Shown piece after piece: positions 53,851 through 61,856 of a stretch of 64,000 bases of DNA. Position 1 is the stretch's first letter; every line of letters begins with the position of its first letter. The translations under genes were made by a program, and so were the position numbers. Under the pieces are notes generated by a model. That model was not told where the DNA came from and ran no database searches. It worked only from the letters and a program-made list of their open reading frames with translations. This stretch comes from a virus: IMG/VR virus record IMGVR_UViG_3300042691_014085, positions 1-64,000 of that record; one strand, given 5' to 3'.

Positions 53851-54504
53851 TTACCAGTCAACGTTTGTTGAAGTAACAGAAGGTGTATCAAATCCAAAGT
53901 AAAATGCTTCTTGCTCTGGATAGGGGACCTCACGAACAACCTTCTCAAGGTTAAATGGCTCAACGCCATCCCACTTGAAAGGCTCTGCATCTGGAGCTGC
54001 TGGGATCAAGGTGTAATTTGTTTCAGTTCCCTGACCATTTCTTTTTAGCTTCCACTGCACATTTGATACGCTGCCAGTCTCTAGTGCGTACTCACGGATT
54101 GTATTAAAAGCAGATTGCTTACTAATACCCTGCGACCATACAGCCACATAGGGGTCTTCTAGACCATCATCAACAAGAACATTGGTATAGAAGCGTAGAC
54201 GGGCTCTCCAGCCGCTCTTAGGCTCTTTACGGGCCATCTCACAGCCGAAGCAACGCCCCTCAGAGTCCTGGGTGCAGGCTGCCTTACGCTTATAATCCTT
54301 TGGATTGGTATGCTCTGATACCACAACGGCTAGACCACGATCCTCTGTAAAGTGTGCAGAGTCAGAATCTAGTTCATTAACAAATCTAATCTTTGCAGAC
54401 TGACCATCTGCCAATTTAACCCAACGAACCTTAAGTCCAGAACCTTCTGACTTAGGCTTATCTACTAATGCGTTTATGTTTTTTAATCCTTTTACGATTG
54501 CCAT
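53851..54504 (-). CDS. Single-stranded DNA-binding-like protein (217 aa)
   Basis: VRWVKLADGQSAKIRFVNEL is an OB-fold start, with GRCFGCEMARKE and an AACTQ Cys giving a zinc-like cluster, and WRARLRFYTNVLVDDGLEDPYVAVWSQG. The pattern resembles gp32-like zinc SSBs. Located between primase and polymerase. Promoter TTGACA-18-TACAAT upstream; AAGGAG Shine-Dalgarno. Confidence 0.7.
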   Translation of the reverse strand: MAIVKGLKNINALVDKPKSEGSGLKVRWVKLADGQSAKIRFVNELDSDSAHFTEDRGLAVVVSEHTNPKDYKRKAACTQDSEGRCFGCEMARKEPKSGWRARLRFYTNVLVDDGLEDPYVAVWSQGISKQSAFNTIREYALETGSVSNVQWKLKRNGQGTETNYTLIPAAPDAEPFKWDGVEPFNLEKVVREVPYPEQEAFYFGFDTPSVTSTNVDW

Positions 54505-54531
54505 TTTGTTTTGTTTCTCCTTGTGTTTTTT

Positions 54532-55461
54532 CTATTGTAGCATAGCGATAATTGAATTGTCAAACTTGTACTCAAGTTTTCTAATTGATTCATCATCCAT
54601 GTCGCCAATATCTTTATATTTTTTATCTATATTTATTATTGTTATTTGTGATCCAAGTTTATCAACAAGCTTTTCTGACATTGTTTTTCCTGCATCATCG
54701 TTATCTGCAATCAAAACTATGTTGTTAAAATATTTTTTAAGCAACTCAGTTTGAGATACAGAAACATTAGCCCCGAGCGTTGCGACTGCTGGGAAACCTA
54801 CCTGATCTAATCTAATGGCATCAAAAGAAGACTCCACTAGATATACTGTTTCAGAATTTTTAATTCTGTGTAAATTAAATAATACCTTACTCTTTGGAAG
54901 TCCTGGGGTATTCTTAAAATCTTTTCCTTCTACAGATCTGCCAACAAAACCTATACACATACCATCAGGTGAGTGAACTGGAACTGTAACATAGTCTTGT
55001 TTTTCAGAATAGCCTAAACTAAATCTAGAAATAGATTCTTTCGTTATCTTTCTACCCTCAAAATATCTTACGGCCCTTGGTGATTCAAGCGCTTGCATAT
55101 TAAGTCTTTTAATAAGCAATTCATCAAATTGAACAAAATCTGGCTTTGTATATAATGCTTTATTTATTGTTAAAGATATATCTGATTCTTTCTCTTTACT
55201 TTTAATATATCTTAATGCCTCAAAATATGTTCTACCACTAACCTGCATAACAGTCTCTAGTAAATCTGCAACTTTTTGACATGAAAAACAAAACAGCATG
55301 CCATTGTATTTATTTATTTCTGCTGCAGCAGTTCTAGAGTTATTATGAAATGGACAAAATACAATGTATTCTAGTCCTACTTCAGATTCAACATCAATTC
55401 CAATGCCAGCCAAAACACGCTTGACCTGATCTTCTGTGTATGAATCTTTAATCTTACTCAT
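54532..55461 (-). CDS. dnaG: DnaG-type primase
   Basis: 309 aa. CHC2 zinc: VFCPFHNNSRTAA ... LFCFSCQ. TOPRIM: VESSFDAIRLDQVGFPA with E, and IADNDDAGKTM the D-x-D pair. RNA polymerase domain middle (SRFSLGYSEKQDYVTVPVHS). It is about half the length of bacterial DnaG, having lost the helicase-binding domain. Lays primers for the phage polymerase. Confidence 0.9.
   Translation of the reverse strand: MSKIKDSYTEDQVKRVLAGIGIDVESEVGLEYIVFCPFHNNSRTAAAEINKYNGMLFCFSCQKVADLLETVMQVSGRTYFEALRYIKSKEKESDISLTINKALYTKPDFVQFDELLIKRLNMQALESPRAVRYFEGRKITKESISRFSLGYSEKQDYVTVPVHSPDGMCIGFVGRSVEGKDFKNTPGLPKSKVLFNLHRIKNSETVYLVESSFDAIRLDQVGFPAVATLGANVSVSQTELLKKYFNNIVLIADNDDAGKTMSEKLVDKLGSQITIINIDKKYKDIGDMDDESIRKLEYKFDNSIIAMLQ
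54534..54563 (-). promoter_or_regulatory. Promoter of SSB-like gene
   Basis: TTGACA (54558-54563), 18 bp ending TGC, TACAAT (54534-54539) on the minus strand. Confidence 0.7.
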
Positions 55462-55462
55462 T

Positions 55463-56017
55463 TTAATAGTACGGCCCCAATAAACTATATCCTATAGTAT
55501 ACCTTAATCCAGATTTTGTTTCAAGTACACCGTGCATGTTGTTCATTTTATAATATGCCATATCGCCAGCTTTTGGTTTATAGGCGTATCCGTGCTCTGG
55601 AAAAAATAGTTCGCCACCTTCATAATCATCATTAATATATAGTTGAGCAATAAAACTGTCTATTCGTGAATCTGTAATATCTTGATGAGCGTTCATTGGA
55701 ATAGATGGTAAAAGTTTTGATGCTGTTATTGTGTTTCGTAATGGCTCCATCTTATTCATATTGTTTTTTTTCATAAAATCAATAAGAGACTGATTTAGTA
55801 TGTTATAAAACATTGCACGAACCTCAAGCGATGTATAGCTATCACGCCTATCGTACAAGGCTGGTATCTCCATAGTTTGATGTGGTCTACGCTCTACATG
55901 TTCAAATGGATAGGAGTCTTTGCTTACCTTTTCTAAAATATCAATCCAGTAGTTTGGGTCTATATCATTAGAATAAACAGTAACAATACCATTATCAATT
56001 CTTGGAGTTATAGTCAT
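55463..56017 (-). CDS. 2OG-Fe(II) oxygenase, P4H-like 2
   Basis: 184 aa from the ATG at 56017, right after the helicase stop; a longer frame overlaps that gene. NAHQDITDSRIDSFIAQLYI gives H-x-D, NDDYEGGELFFPEHGYAYKP the family hallmark, MNNMHGVLETKSGLRYTIGY the distal His and Arg. Same architecture as the enzyme at 16272. Inserted between helicase and primase, so it may modify a replication protein or nucleic acid, but this is speculation. Confidence 0.75.
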   Translation of the reverse strand: MTITPRIDNGIVTVYSNDIDPNYWIDILEKVSKDSYPFEHVERRPHQTMEIPALYDRRDSYTSLEVRAMFYNILNQSLIDFMKKNNMNKMEPLRNTITASKLLPSIPMNAHQDITDSRIDSFIAQLYINDDYEGGELFFPEHGYAYKPKAGDMAYYKMNNMHGVLETKSGLRYTIGYSLLGPYY

Positions 56018-56018
56018 A

Positions 56019-57239
56019 TTATTTTTCTTCAAAGTCTTTATACTTGTAATATCCTCTGTCAAAATCTACTTGAACCAAAAAGTCTCCCATAAAACCATTT
56101 CTATTTTTTCTAAATACACACTCAATAATATCACTATTTGTAGCACGACCAAGTGCCATAACCCAGTCAGCATCATATGCAATCTGTCTTGACCAAGCAG
56201 TTTGACCAAGTGTGGGAGCACTACTAAGATCTTTTACATCATCTGGCGTAGCAGATGAAATAGCAATAATAGGAACCTCTTCACTAATAGCCATTAGCTT
56301 AAGTTCTCGTGAAAGGTTTTTCATTCGTACCGTTTCATTTTCAGACCTTTGGTTAGGAGACATTAGCTGTAGATAGTCAACAATAACAAAGTCTGGTTTG
56401 TACTGATCAATCTTTCCACGAATAACAGATGGAGTAACTTCTCCACCAGAATCATTGGATATGATATGGAAAGCAGGCTTGCCATCAAGTTTACTTGCAT
56501 GCCATTTTTTCAACATATCAATTTCTACTTCACCATTGCTAAGTTTACGATGTGACCAAAGACCTTCGCCCATAATCGCATATACACGATTACGTACTTC
56601 TGTCTCACTCATTTCAAGAGATATGATAAGGGGAGATCTTCCTTGCTTCCAAGCCTGTACTGCAAAGTAAAGAGCAAGCCAGGATTTTCCAATTCCTGGG
56701 TATGCCAAGAACACCCCAAGCTGACCTGGCATAATTCCAGATGGGAGATAATTGTCAAACCCTGGCAAGCCAGTCTTGATTCCTACTTGCCCAGACTCTT
56801 TCATCTTTTGGACGTTTTCGTAATAAGAAACAGCGGAATCAATATCAGTTACATCAACATCTCTAATTGCTGATGTGTTCTTTTTTAGTTCTGAAGTCTT
56901 AGTAATAAGTTGTTCAAGTGCTTGTGTACCGTTGCCACCCTGAACATCTGTAGCAGCAGTTCTCAATATATCCTTAAGGCTATCATTTAAATATTCTGTT
57001 TGTAATTCATCAAGATGATGTTTAGTCGCACCAATATCTGGTATTACCTGAAAGTCACGGAACTTTTCAACTACAAGTGAAGATGGTGGAACAGATCCAT
57101 TAATATCAAAATAATGTCTAACAAAATTCCATACATCGTTATGAGTTCTAAGTAAATTATCTAGGTTAGCTTGAAGCAAGACATGCATTTGTTTGTCATT
57201 TAATACTGCAGATATTACTTTTGCTTCTGAATTATTCAC
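56019..57239 (-). CDS. dnaB: Replicative DnaB-type helicase
   Basis: 406 aa. GLPGFDNYLPSGIMPGQLGVFLAYPGIGKSWLA has the RecA-fold Walker A; LIISLEMSETEVRNRVYAI, DFVIVDYLQLMSPN is Walker B; PIIAISS. An N-terminal domain ~1-150 replaces the classic DnaB N-domain. GTG start. Hexameric ring helicase of the phage replisome. Confidence 0.92.
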   Translation of the reverse strand: MNNSEAKVISAVLNDKQMHVLLQANLDNLLRTHNDVWNFVRHYFDINGSVPPSSLVVEKFRDFQVIPDIGATKHHLDELQTEYLNDSLKDILRTAATDVQGGNGTQALEQLITKTSELKKNTSAIRDVDVTDIDSAVSYYENVQKMKESGQVGIKTGLPGFDNYLPSGIMPGQLGVFLAYPGIGKSWLALYFAVQAWKQGRSPLIISLEMSETEVRNRVYAIMGEGLWSHRKLSNGEVEIDMLKKWHASKLDGKPAFHIISNDSGGEVTPSVIRGKIDQYKPDFVIVDYLQLMSPNQRSENETVRMKNLSRELKLMAISEEVPIIAISSATPDDVKDLSSAPTLGQTAWSRQIAYDADWVMALGRATNSDIIECVFRKNRNGFMGDFLVQVDFDRGYYKYKDFEEK

Positions 57240-57540
57240 TTAACCACTTCCTAGCAAGCTCTCTACGATACTGTCTATCTTTTTTGTCCTGTTCAACTTC
57301 AAGTTTACCAGATAGAATTTTTTCTGCATTATATGCAAAATAATTCCATGAAGGATCTTGAGCTATTTTAAAATAATAATCTAATAAATCATAACAACCT
57401 TTTAGGCCATATGACTCAACAAGGGCATCTGCAGCCCACTGCTCTACATTAAGATTGAGATTAGACTTTTGCTCATATCTCTGCAAATAATATTTATTGT
57501 AGCGACTGAGCAAAGCCATTCGGTCTTTGCGTTCAGCCAT
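57232..57540 (-). CDS. Hypothetical helical protein (102 aa)
   Basis: Helical and basic (RYNKYYLQRYEQKSNLNLNV). Position next to the helicase would fit a helicase loader but no AAA motif is visible. TAATG overlap with its neighbour. Confidence 0.6.
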   Translation of the reverse strand: MAERKDRMALLSRYNKYYLQRYEQKSNLNLNVEQWAADALVESYGLKGCYDLLDYYFKIAQDPSWNYFAYNAEKILSGKLEVEQDKKDRQYRRELARKWLSE

Positions 57541-57746
57541 TAGGATTCTAGCTCAACCTTGGCTTCATTGATTTTAGAGGTAAGCTTGTCTTCAACAAAC
57601 TTATAGACTCTCTCAAATGCCTGATCTATATTCTCACCATCACGTCTAGAATCAACAATACCAAGATCTAACCTGAGTGATTGAAAGTTTCCTAAATTAA
57701 GTGTGTAACCCAAAGTTACGTTAATCTTTGTTTCTTCGTTTTGCAT
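57540..57746 (-). CDS. Small hypothetical protein (68 aa)
   Basis: The ATG at 57746 follows GGGGAGGGCAA; the frame from 57830 overlaps the upstream gene and is rejected. Beta-rich start (KINVTLGYTLNLGNFQSL), helical end. The same type of protein occurs in other actinophages. Function unknown. Confidence 0.6.
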   Translation of the reverse strand: MQNEETKINVTLGYTLNLGNFQSLRLDLGIVDSRRDGENIDQAFERVYKFVEDKLTSKINEAKVELES

Positions 57747-57762
57747 TTGCCCTCCCCAGGCT

Positions 57763-58305
57763 CTATATGCTCTCTGTCCAAACTGGTATGAATCTACCGT
57801 CTGGAGTTTTTGTATATGTAAGTATACCATCGCCCATTCTGCGTGTCAATTCTTGAGATGTAGGCGTTTGATTATTAGTTATTAAATTGTCTCTTCTTGG
57901 TCTTCCAATGTGTCTAGATGCCAGTATATCACGTATCTCTTTTACTTGTGATTCAGAGTAATACGATCTTATTTGCCATCCTCTTTCTCCATTAAGCTTA
58001 GAGCCAATTGGTGGTGGAATAACACCCCATTTAATTAATCTAGGAAAGTATTTACGATGCCTATTGACAAGCACTGCAGTTTCTGCTACAGTATAAGCTT
58101 TTTGTCTATTCTTTCTAAAATCAGATCTTAGACAACTTTCTAATCTATCTTTTGTTATGTTATAAACAGTAACCATTCCTGTGGATCTTGAACTGTGGTG
58201 TAGTCTTACAAGGTCTCCATTAAGAAACCAGACCTTTTTATTCCCAGAAATTACAGGGTCGTTATTGTACTCTTGGCTAACAATCTTTCTTTTTCCAGTA
58301 GCCAC
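57763..58305 (-). CDS. MerR/excisionase-like DNA-binding protein (180 aa)
   Basis: KAYTVAETAVLVNRHRKYFPR then IKWGVIPPPIGSKLNGERGW and YYSESQVKEIRDIL form a winged MerR-like HTH at ~90-140. Flanking regions are basic. Likely regulator of the replication operon. GTG start. Confidence 0.65.
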   Translation of the reverse strand: MATGKRKIVSQEYNNDPVISGNKKVWFLNGDLVRLHHSSRSTGMVTVYNITKDRLESCLRSDFRKNRQKAYTVAETAVLVNRHRKYFPRLIKWGVIPPPIGSKLNGERGWQIRSYYSESQVKEIRDILASRHIGRPRRDNLITNNQTPTSQELTRRMGDGILTYTKTPDGRFIPVWTESI

Positions 58306-58442
58306 AAACCCTCCGCACTATCTTGTGGTGGATGAAAAAATTTTCTTTGACCACACATGATACAAAATGTTTCTAAATGAATAGCGCTACTATATTGTCT
58401 ATCTACAAAAACTCTGCCACTGCATCTTTTACAAGACATCAT
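58251..58442 (-). CDS. Zinc-ribbon protein (63 aa)
   Basis: CKRCSGRVFVDRQY ... CIMCGQRKFF is a Cys4 ribbon. Overlaps the MerR-like gene by 55 bases. Possibly a transcription co-factor. Confidence 0.6.
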   Translation of the reverse strand: MMSCKRCSGRVFVDRQYSSAIHLETFCIMCGQRKFFHPPQDSAEGLWLLEKERLLAKSTITTL

Positions 58443-58626
58443 TTTTATTGTCTGCTATCTTTGATAATAAATCTTCAGAATATTTATCTGCAGCTTTTTG
58501 TTTATTATTATTAATCATTTCTGTTATTTCTGCCCGCAATACTGCAATTTGAGTTTCGTAGTTAGCAACCAGTTCACCAATTCGCTGCTGCAATACAATT
58601 GCAATTAATTCATTTTTTTCAGTCAT
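58429..58626 (-). CDS. Coiled-coil protein (65 aa)
   Basis: Helical with heptads (IGELVANYETQIAVLRAEITE). Overlaps both neighbours. Unknown function. Confidence 0.55.
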   Translation of the reverse strand: MTEKNELIAIVLQQRIGELVANYETQIAVLRAEITEMINNNKQKAADKYSEDLLSKIADNKNDVL

Positions 58627-58834
58627 TTGGCAAATTCTCTAACTCTTGTAACAAAACATCTCGCTTTGCTTCTTCGTTAGTTTTTTGCTCTGAAAGATTA
58701 TTTACAATGTCAGAGTTAGGATTTTCTTTTGCTTGTTCAGCAAGTAAAGAGATCTGCAAATTATAAATATTTGTCAAAGCATTTTTAATATGACTTTCTA
58801 AGATGGCTCTTTTTTCATCACTTGTTAATTCCAT
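58619..58834 (-). CDS. Coiled-coil protein (71 aa)
   Basis: Charged helix (NLQISLLAEQAKENPNSD). Overlaps the next gene. Unknown function; maybe a tail-fibre accessory. Confidence 0.55.
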   Translation of the reverse strand: MELTSDEKRAILESHIKNALTNIYNLQISLLAEQAKENPNSDIVNNLSEQKTNEEAKRDVLLQELENLPND

Positions 58835-58837
58835 AAA

Positions 58838-59137
58838 TCACCTTTGTATAATGTTTCCCTCGTCATCTACAATATCTGGTACATCTTGTACTGCTCCCCA
58901 TTTACCCAGCGGGCAGGAAGCATGTGGAAGTTTTGCCTTTTCAGTCATAAAGCAACCACACTTTTTGCAGGTCTTAGTCAATTGTATCAGAGATGGACAT
59001 TTCATGCAGCCTTCTTCAAATCTAAGCCTATAGGTCTCATCATCTACCCTACCAATATTAGGATTAATCAAATCCCAAGGTCTTACTGAATCTCCAGGCT
59101 GCTTTTCTTTCCATATCTGCCAAGGGCTTTTAGACAT
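58838..59137 (-). CDS. DUF6171-like zinc protein (99 aa)
   Basis: GCMKCPSLIQLTKTCKKCGCFM then CPLGKWG gives a Cys cluster of the DUF6171 type, common by phage tail genes. The start is the ATG at 59137. Overlaps the gene upstream. Function unknown. Confidence 0.65.
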   Translation of the reverse strand: MSKSPWQIWKEKQPGDSVRPWDLINPNIGRVDDETYRLRFEEGCMKCPSLIQLTKTCKKCGCFMTEKAKLPHASCPLGKWGAVQDVPDIVDDEGNIIQR

Positions 59138-59354
59138 TTTCACCTTCTGTTATTTCTGGCATTACATACTCGTCAGTTTCAGGATTATAGATCATACCAG
59201 GCAAAACAGCATTTGGATTAAAATTAATCTTATCTGTAACATCTAAGACAACTGGATTGCTCAAAAAAATCGCAGACAATCTTTCATCAGTATGTAAAAT
59301 ATCAGCAACCTCATTATCTATAATGAATGCTAATTTAATTGGGGGGGTTTCCAT
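59130..59354 (-). CDS. Small tail-associated protein (74 aa)
   Basis: KLAFIIDNEVADILHTDERL, LSNPVVLDVTD and PGMIYNPETDEYVMP match small proteins that follow tail or fibre genes in many phages. AAGGAG Shine-Dalgarno and promoter at 59372-59401. Confidence 0.65.
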   Translation of the reverse strand: METPPIKLAFIIDNEVADILHTDERLSAIFLSNPVVLDVTDKINFNPNAVLPGMIYNPETDEYVMPEITEGENV

Positions 59355-59371
59355 GTTTTCTCCTTTTTTCT

Positions 59372-59401
59372 ATTATACATTAGTATACACGAAATCGTCA
59401 A
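59372..59401 (-). promoter_or_regulatory. Promoter at the end of tail gene
   Basis: TTGACG (59396-59401), 18 bp, TATAAT (59372-59377) on the minus strand; it lies in the last codons of the 59373 gene and drives the downstream replication-side operon. Confidence 0.7.
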
Positions 59402-61853
59402 GTCTATTGCCAGTTATTCTATTAGCTACCGTTGGAGTATTAATTATACCAACAGCAGAATCACCAGCAATGGATTTTGTTGGACTAGATGGGGTAGCGG
59501 TTAAAGTTGATCCTAGTTGATTTGTAACCGCTGTATTTGAATATGCCTTTGCTGTAATAGTATTATTAGATGTTTCAACTGATAGTCCATATATTGGAAT
59601 AAAGGCAGAATTGCTAGTGGCTACTGTTTGACTGTATTGACTTGTTACAGTACTACCAACTGAAGATAATATTTTAATTGTACTTGTATATGTTACAGTG
59701 GTTGAAGAAGAAACTGAACATCCTCCACAGCCAGAACCGCTGGAATCTGTTGATATTGGGCCTCCACTGCAAGATGTTGAAGAAGAAACTCCACATCCAC
59801 CACAACCAGATCCGCTTGAATTAGTTCCTATTGGACCACCAGTACACGTAGTAACTGTTGAACTTGACACTGTGCATCCTCCACAACCAGTTCCAGATGC
59901 ATCGGTTGAAATTGGACCACCAGTACATCCACTTGTTGTGCTTGAGTTAACTGTTGAATAAGAATAACTTGTTGTAGAACTAACACTACAATATCTTACT
60001 ATCCACTGAATTCCAAACTCTCCAACAAACAGCTTATAGCATGGTTGCCCATTATGTGATGGCGAATTACAAGCAACAACTGTTCCAGGATCGTTTGAAA
60101 CATATTGATCTGTTCCGCAAGAATACGAATATGATGTTGTGCTTGAGCATCCACTACATCTTCTACCTACTGTAAATGCATTATATTCTGTAGTAAAATC
60201 ATCTGGACAAAATGAAGTGGAGGCGCTGCCGCCGCAACCATAAGTAGTTATAGTTTGTGGAGTATTACATGTGTAGCTAGTTACTGATACTGGAGTATAA
60301 CAAGAATACGAAGTTACTGGGGTATTGCATGAATACGATGTAGAGCTACTGCTAGAATAATCTGGTGCTACTGCCCACCAAGAGCCAGCACTTGTAACCC
60401 AAAAAGCTAGGCCAGGCCCACCGCCACCATCAGAAACAGATACCTTTAAGGCAACATTAGAATCTCCAACATTTATAGTTTTAAGTGGATAATTAGTTGC
60501 GCTATTTCCAACAGAAGGATTGGTGTAAGTAACAACGGCCTGCCTTCCAGATATTTCTTCTGTATCTAATTGCCAAGAAAAGTTGTTAGTATTTATTGAC
60601 GGTGTTTGTGGTCCATACAATCCGCCATTGGTTGACCAGTACCAACTGCCAGTGCTGGTTTGTCCAAGACCTTGAGATCCAGTTCCAGCAAGTCTATTAA
60701 AGTTGTCTGAAAATGATGGGATGAAGGCACGAGCATTTAAATCACTATAATAATAGTATGTAGATGCACCATCTGCTGCTATAACTATATCAACTGCATA
60801 GAACGTATAATTAACCATAAGTTGTGTAGTAAGCAATGACTGTGTACCGCCAGATGTTGTGTCTGGTGTAGGCGGAGCTGTTGTAGTTCCATTTGTTAGT
60901 GTGGGGCCAGGAAATACCCACCCGTAAACTCGTGTTTGTATTGCAAGATCTGGATTACCATCAAATATAGTATTATTTTGATAAGTTCCTCTGTTTGCAG
61001 TAAGAGTAGTTCCAATTACAACGTTTCCAGTACTTGATAATGTTGGGCTAGAAGTTTGTATTGGAGTTGGTGGAAAATTAGACGTAAACTGAGTTGTTAA
61101 TGAACTTTCATTACCAGGGTACCCAGTAACATTTCCAGAAACAATATTGCCAGTATATGGTGTAACAGAAAATCTATATTGTTTGCCGTATTCATCAAGT
61201 GTTATTGTTGTTGGGCTAGCCGTTGTTTTATAAAATTCAGTGGTACTTTGTAAAGTTCCCCCACTATATTTATATCTTTTAATTATTACACTACCAGTGT
61301 ATGATCCAACCGTAAATGAAACACTAGCTTGAAGATCTGTTCCGACTTGTGAAGCGGTTACATTTATAACATCCCTTGGAGTACTAATGGTTGTTGTGTT
61401 ACTTATAGAGCTGCTAGTTAATACAATATTTGTAGCTACAACCCTGAATCTATATAAATTATCTGAATTTGTGCTAGTGTCATATGACTGAACTACATAG
61501 GTTTTAGTATTAGAAGATCCTGATGCTGGATTTGTTATTGATCCAACATCTATCGTTTGCCAACTACCTGAGTTATACCATTGAAAATAATAAGTAAGTG
61601 AAGTTGAATTTGTCCAATGATAATTTGTTCCAGTTAATGTAACTAGTCCAGTAGTTGAATTTGTTGATTGAGATATTTCAACTTGTTGAGCTATGCTCGG
61701 CCCTTCTTCTGAAGAAAATAATTTTTTCCAAATACCAGATGAGTTTAGCCTATACCATGCAGAAAATCTTTTCCAAACACCAGAGTTGTTTAGACGGTAA
61801 AGGCTTGAGAACTTCTTCCACTGTCCAGAAGAATTAAGTCTGTAAATTGGCAT
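59373..61853 (-). CDS. Tail/adhesin protein with Cys-rich insertion (826 aa)
   Basis: N terminus has three tandem copies of Y-R-L-N-(S/N)-S-G-x-W-K-(K/R) (residues 4-52). Ig-like repeats follow to ~360. A laminin/lectin-like sandwich starts near 390 (FSDNFNRLAGTGSQGLGQ). Between two of its strands, residues ~500-722, is a Cys-rich Ser/Thr/Gly insertion with three GGPI-(S/G)T-x-(A/S)SG-x-GCGGC repeats. C terminus GNRLDDFVYTNV. Probably the host-contact tail protein. Confidence 0.75.
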   Translation of the reverse strand: MPIYRLNSSGQWKKFSSLYRLNNSGVWKRFSAWYRLNSSGIWKKLFSSEEGPSIAQQVEISQSTNSTTGLVTLTGTNYHWTNSTSLTYYFQWYNSGSWQTIDVGSITNPASGSSNTKTYVVQSYDTSTNSDNLYRFRVVATNIVLTSSSISNTTTISTPRDVINVTASQVGTDLQASVSFTVGSYTGSVIIKRYKYSGGTLQSTTEFYKTTASPTTITLDEYGKQYRFSVTPYTGNIVSGNVTGYPGNESSLTTQFTSNFPPTPIQTSSPTLSSTGNVVIGTTLTANRGTYQNNTIFDGNPDLAIQTRVYGWVFPGPTLTNGTTTAPPTPDTTSGGTQSLLTTQLMVNYTFYAVDIVIAADGASTYYYYSDLNARAFIPSFSDNFNRLAGTGSQGLGQTSTGSWYWSTNGGLYGPQTPSINTNNFSWQLDTEEISGRQAVVTYTNPSVGNSATNYPLKTINVGDSNVALKVSVSDGGGGPGLAFWVTSAGSWWAVAPDYSSSSSTSYSCNTPVTSYSCYTPVSVTSYTCNTPQTITTYGCGGSASTSFCPDDFTTEYNAFTVGRRCSGCSSTTSYSYSCGTDQYVSNDPGTVVACNSPSHNGQPCYKLFVGEFGIQWIVRYCSVSSTTSYSYSTVNSSTTSGCTGGPISTDASGTGCGGCTVSSSTVTTCTGGPIGTNSSGSGCGGCGVSSSTSCSGGPISTDSSGSGCGGCSVSSSTTVTYTSTIKILSSVGSTVTSQYSQTVATSNSAFIPIYGLSVETSNNTITAKAYSNTAVTNQLGSTLTATPSSPTKSIAGDSAVGIINTPTVANRITGNRLDDFVYTNV

Positions 61854-61856
61854 TGT

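Noticed and set aside
59698-59961. Pro/Glu-rich plus-strand frame with repeats
   Set aside because: Mirror translation of the Cys-rich repeat region of the tail gene.
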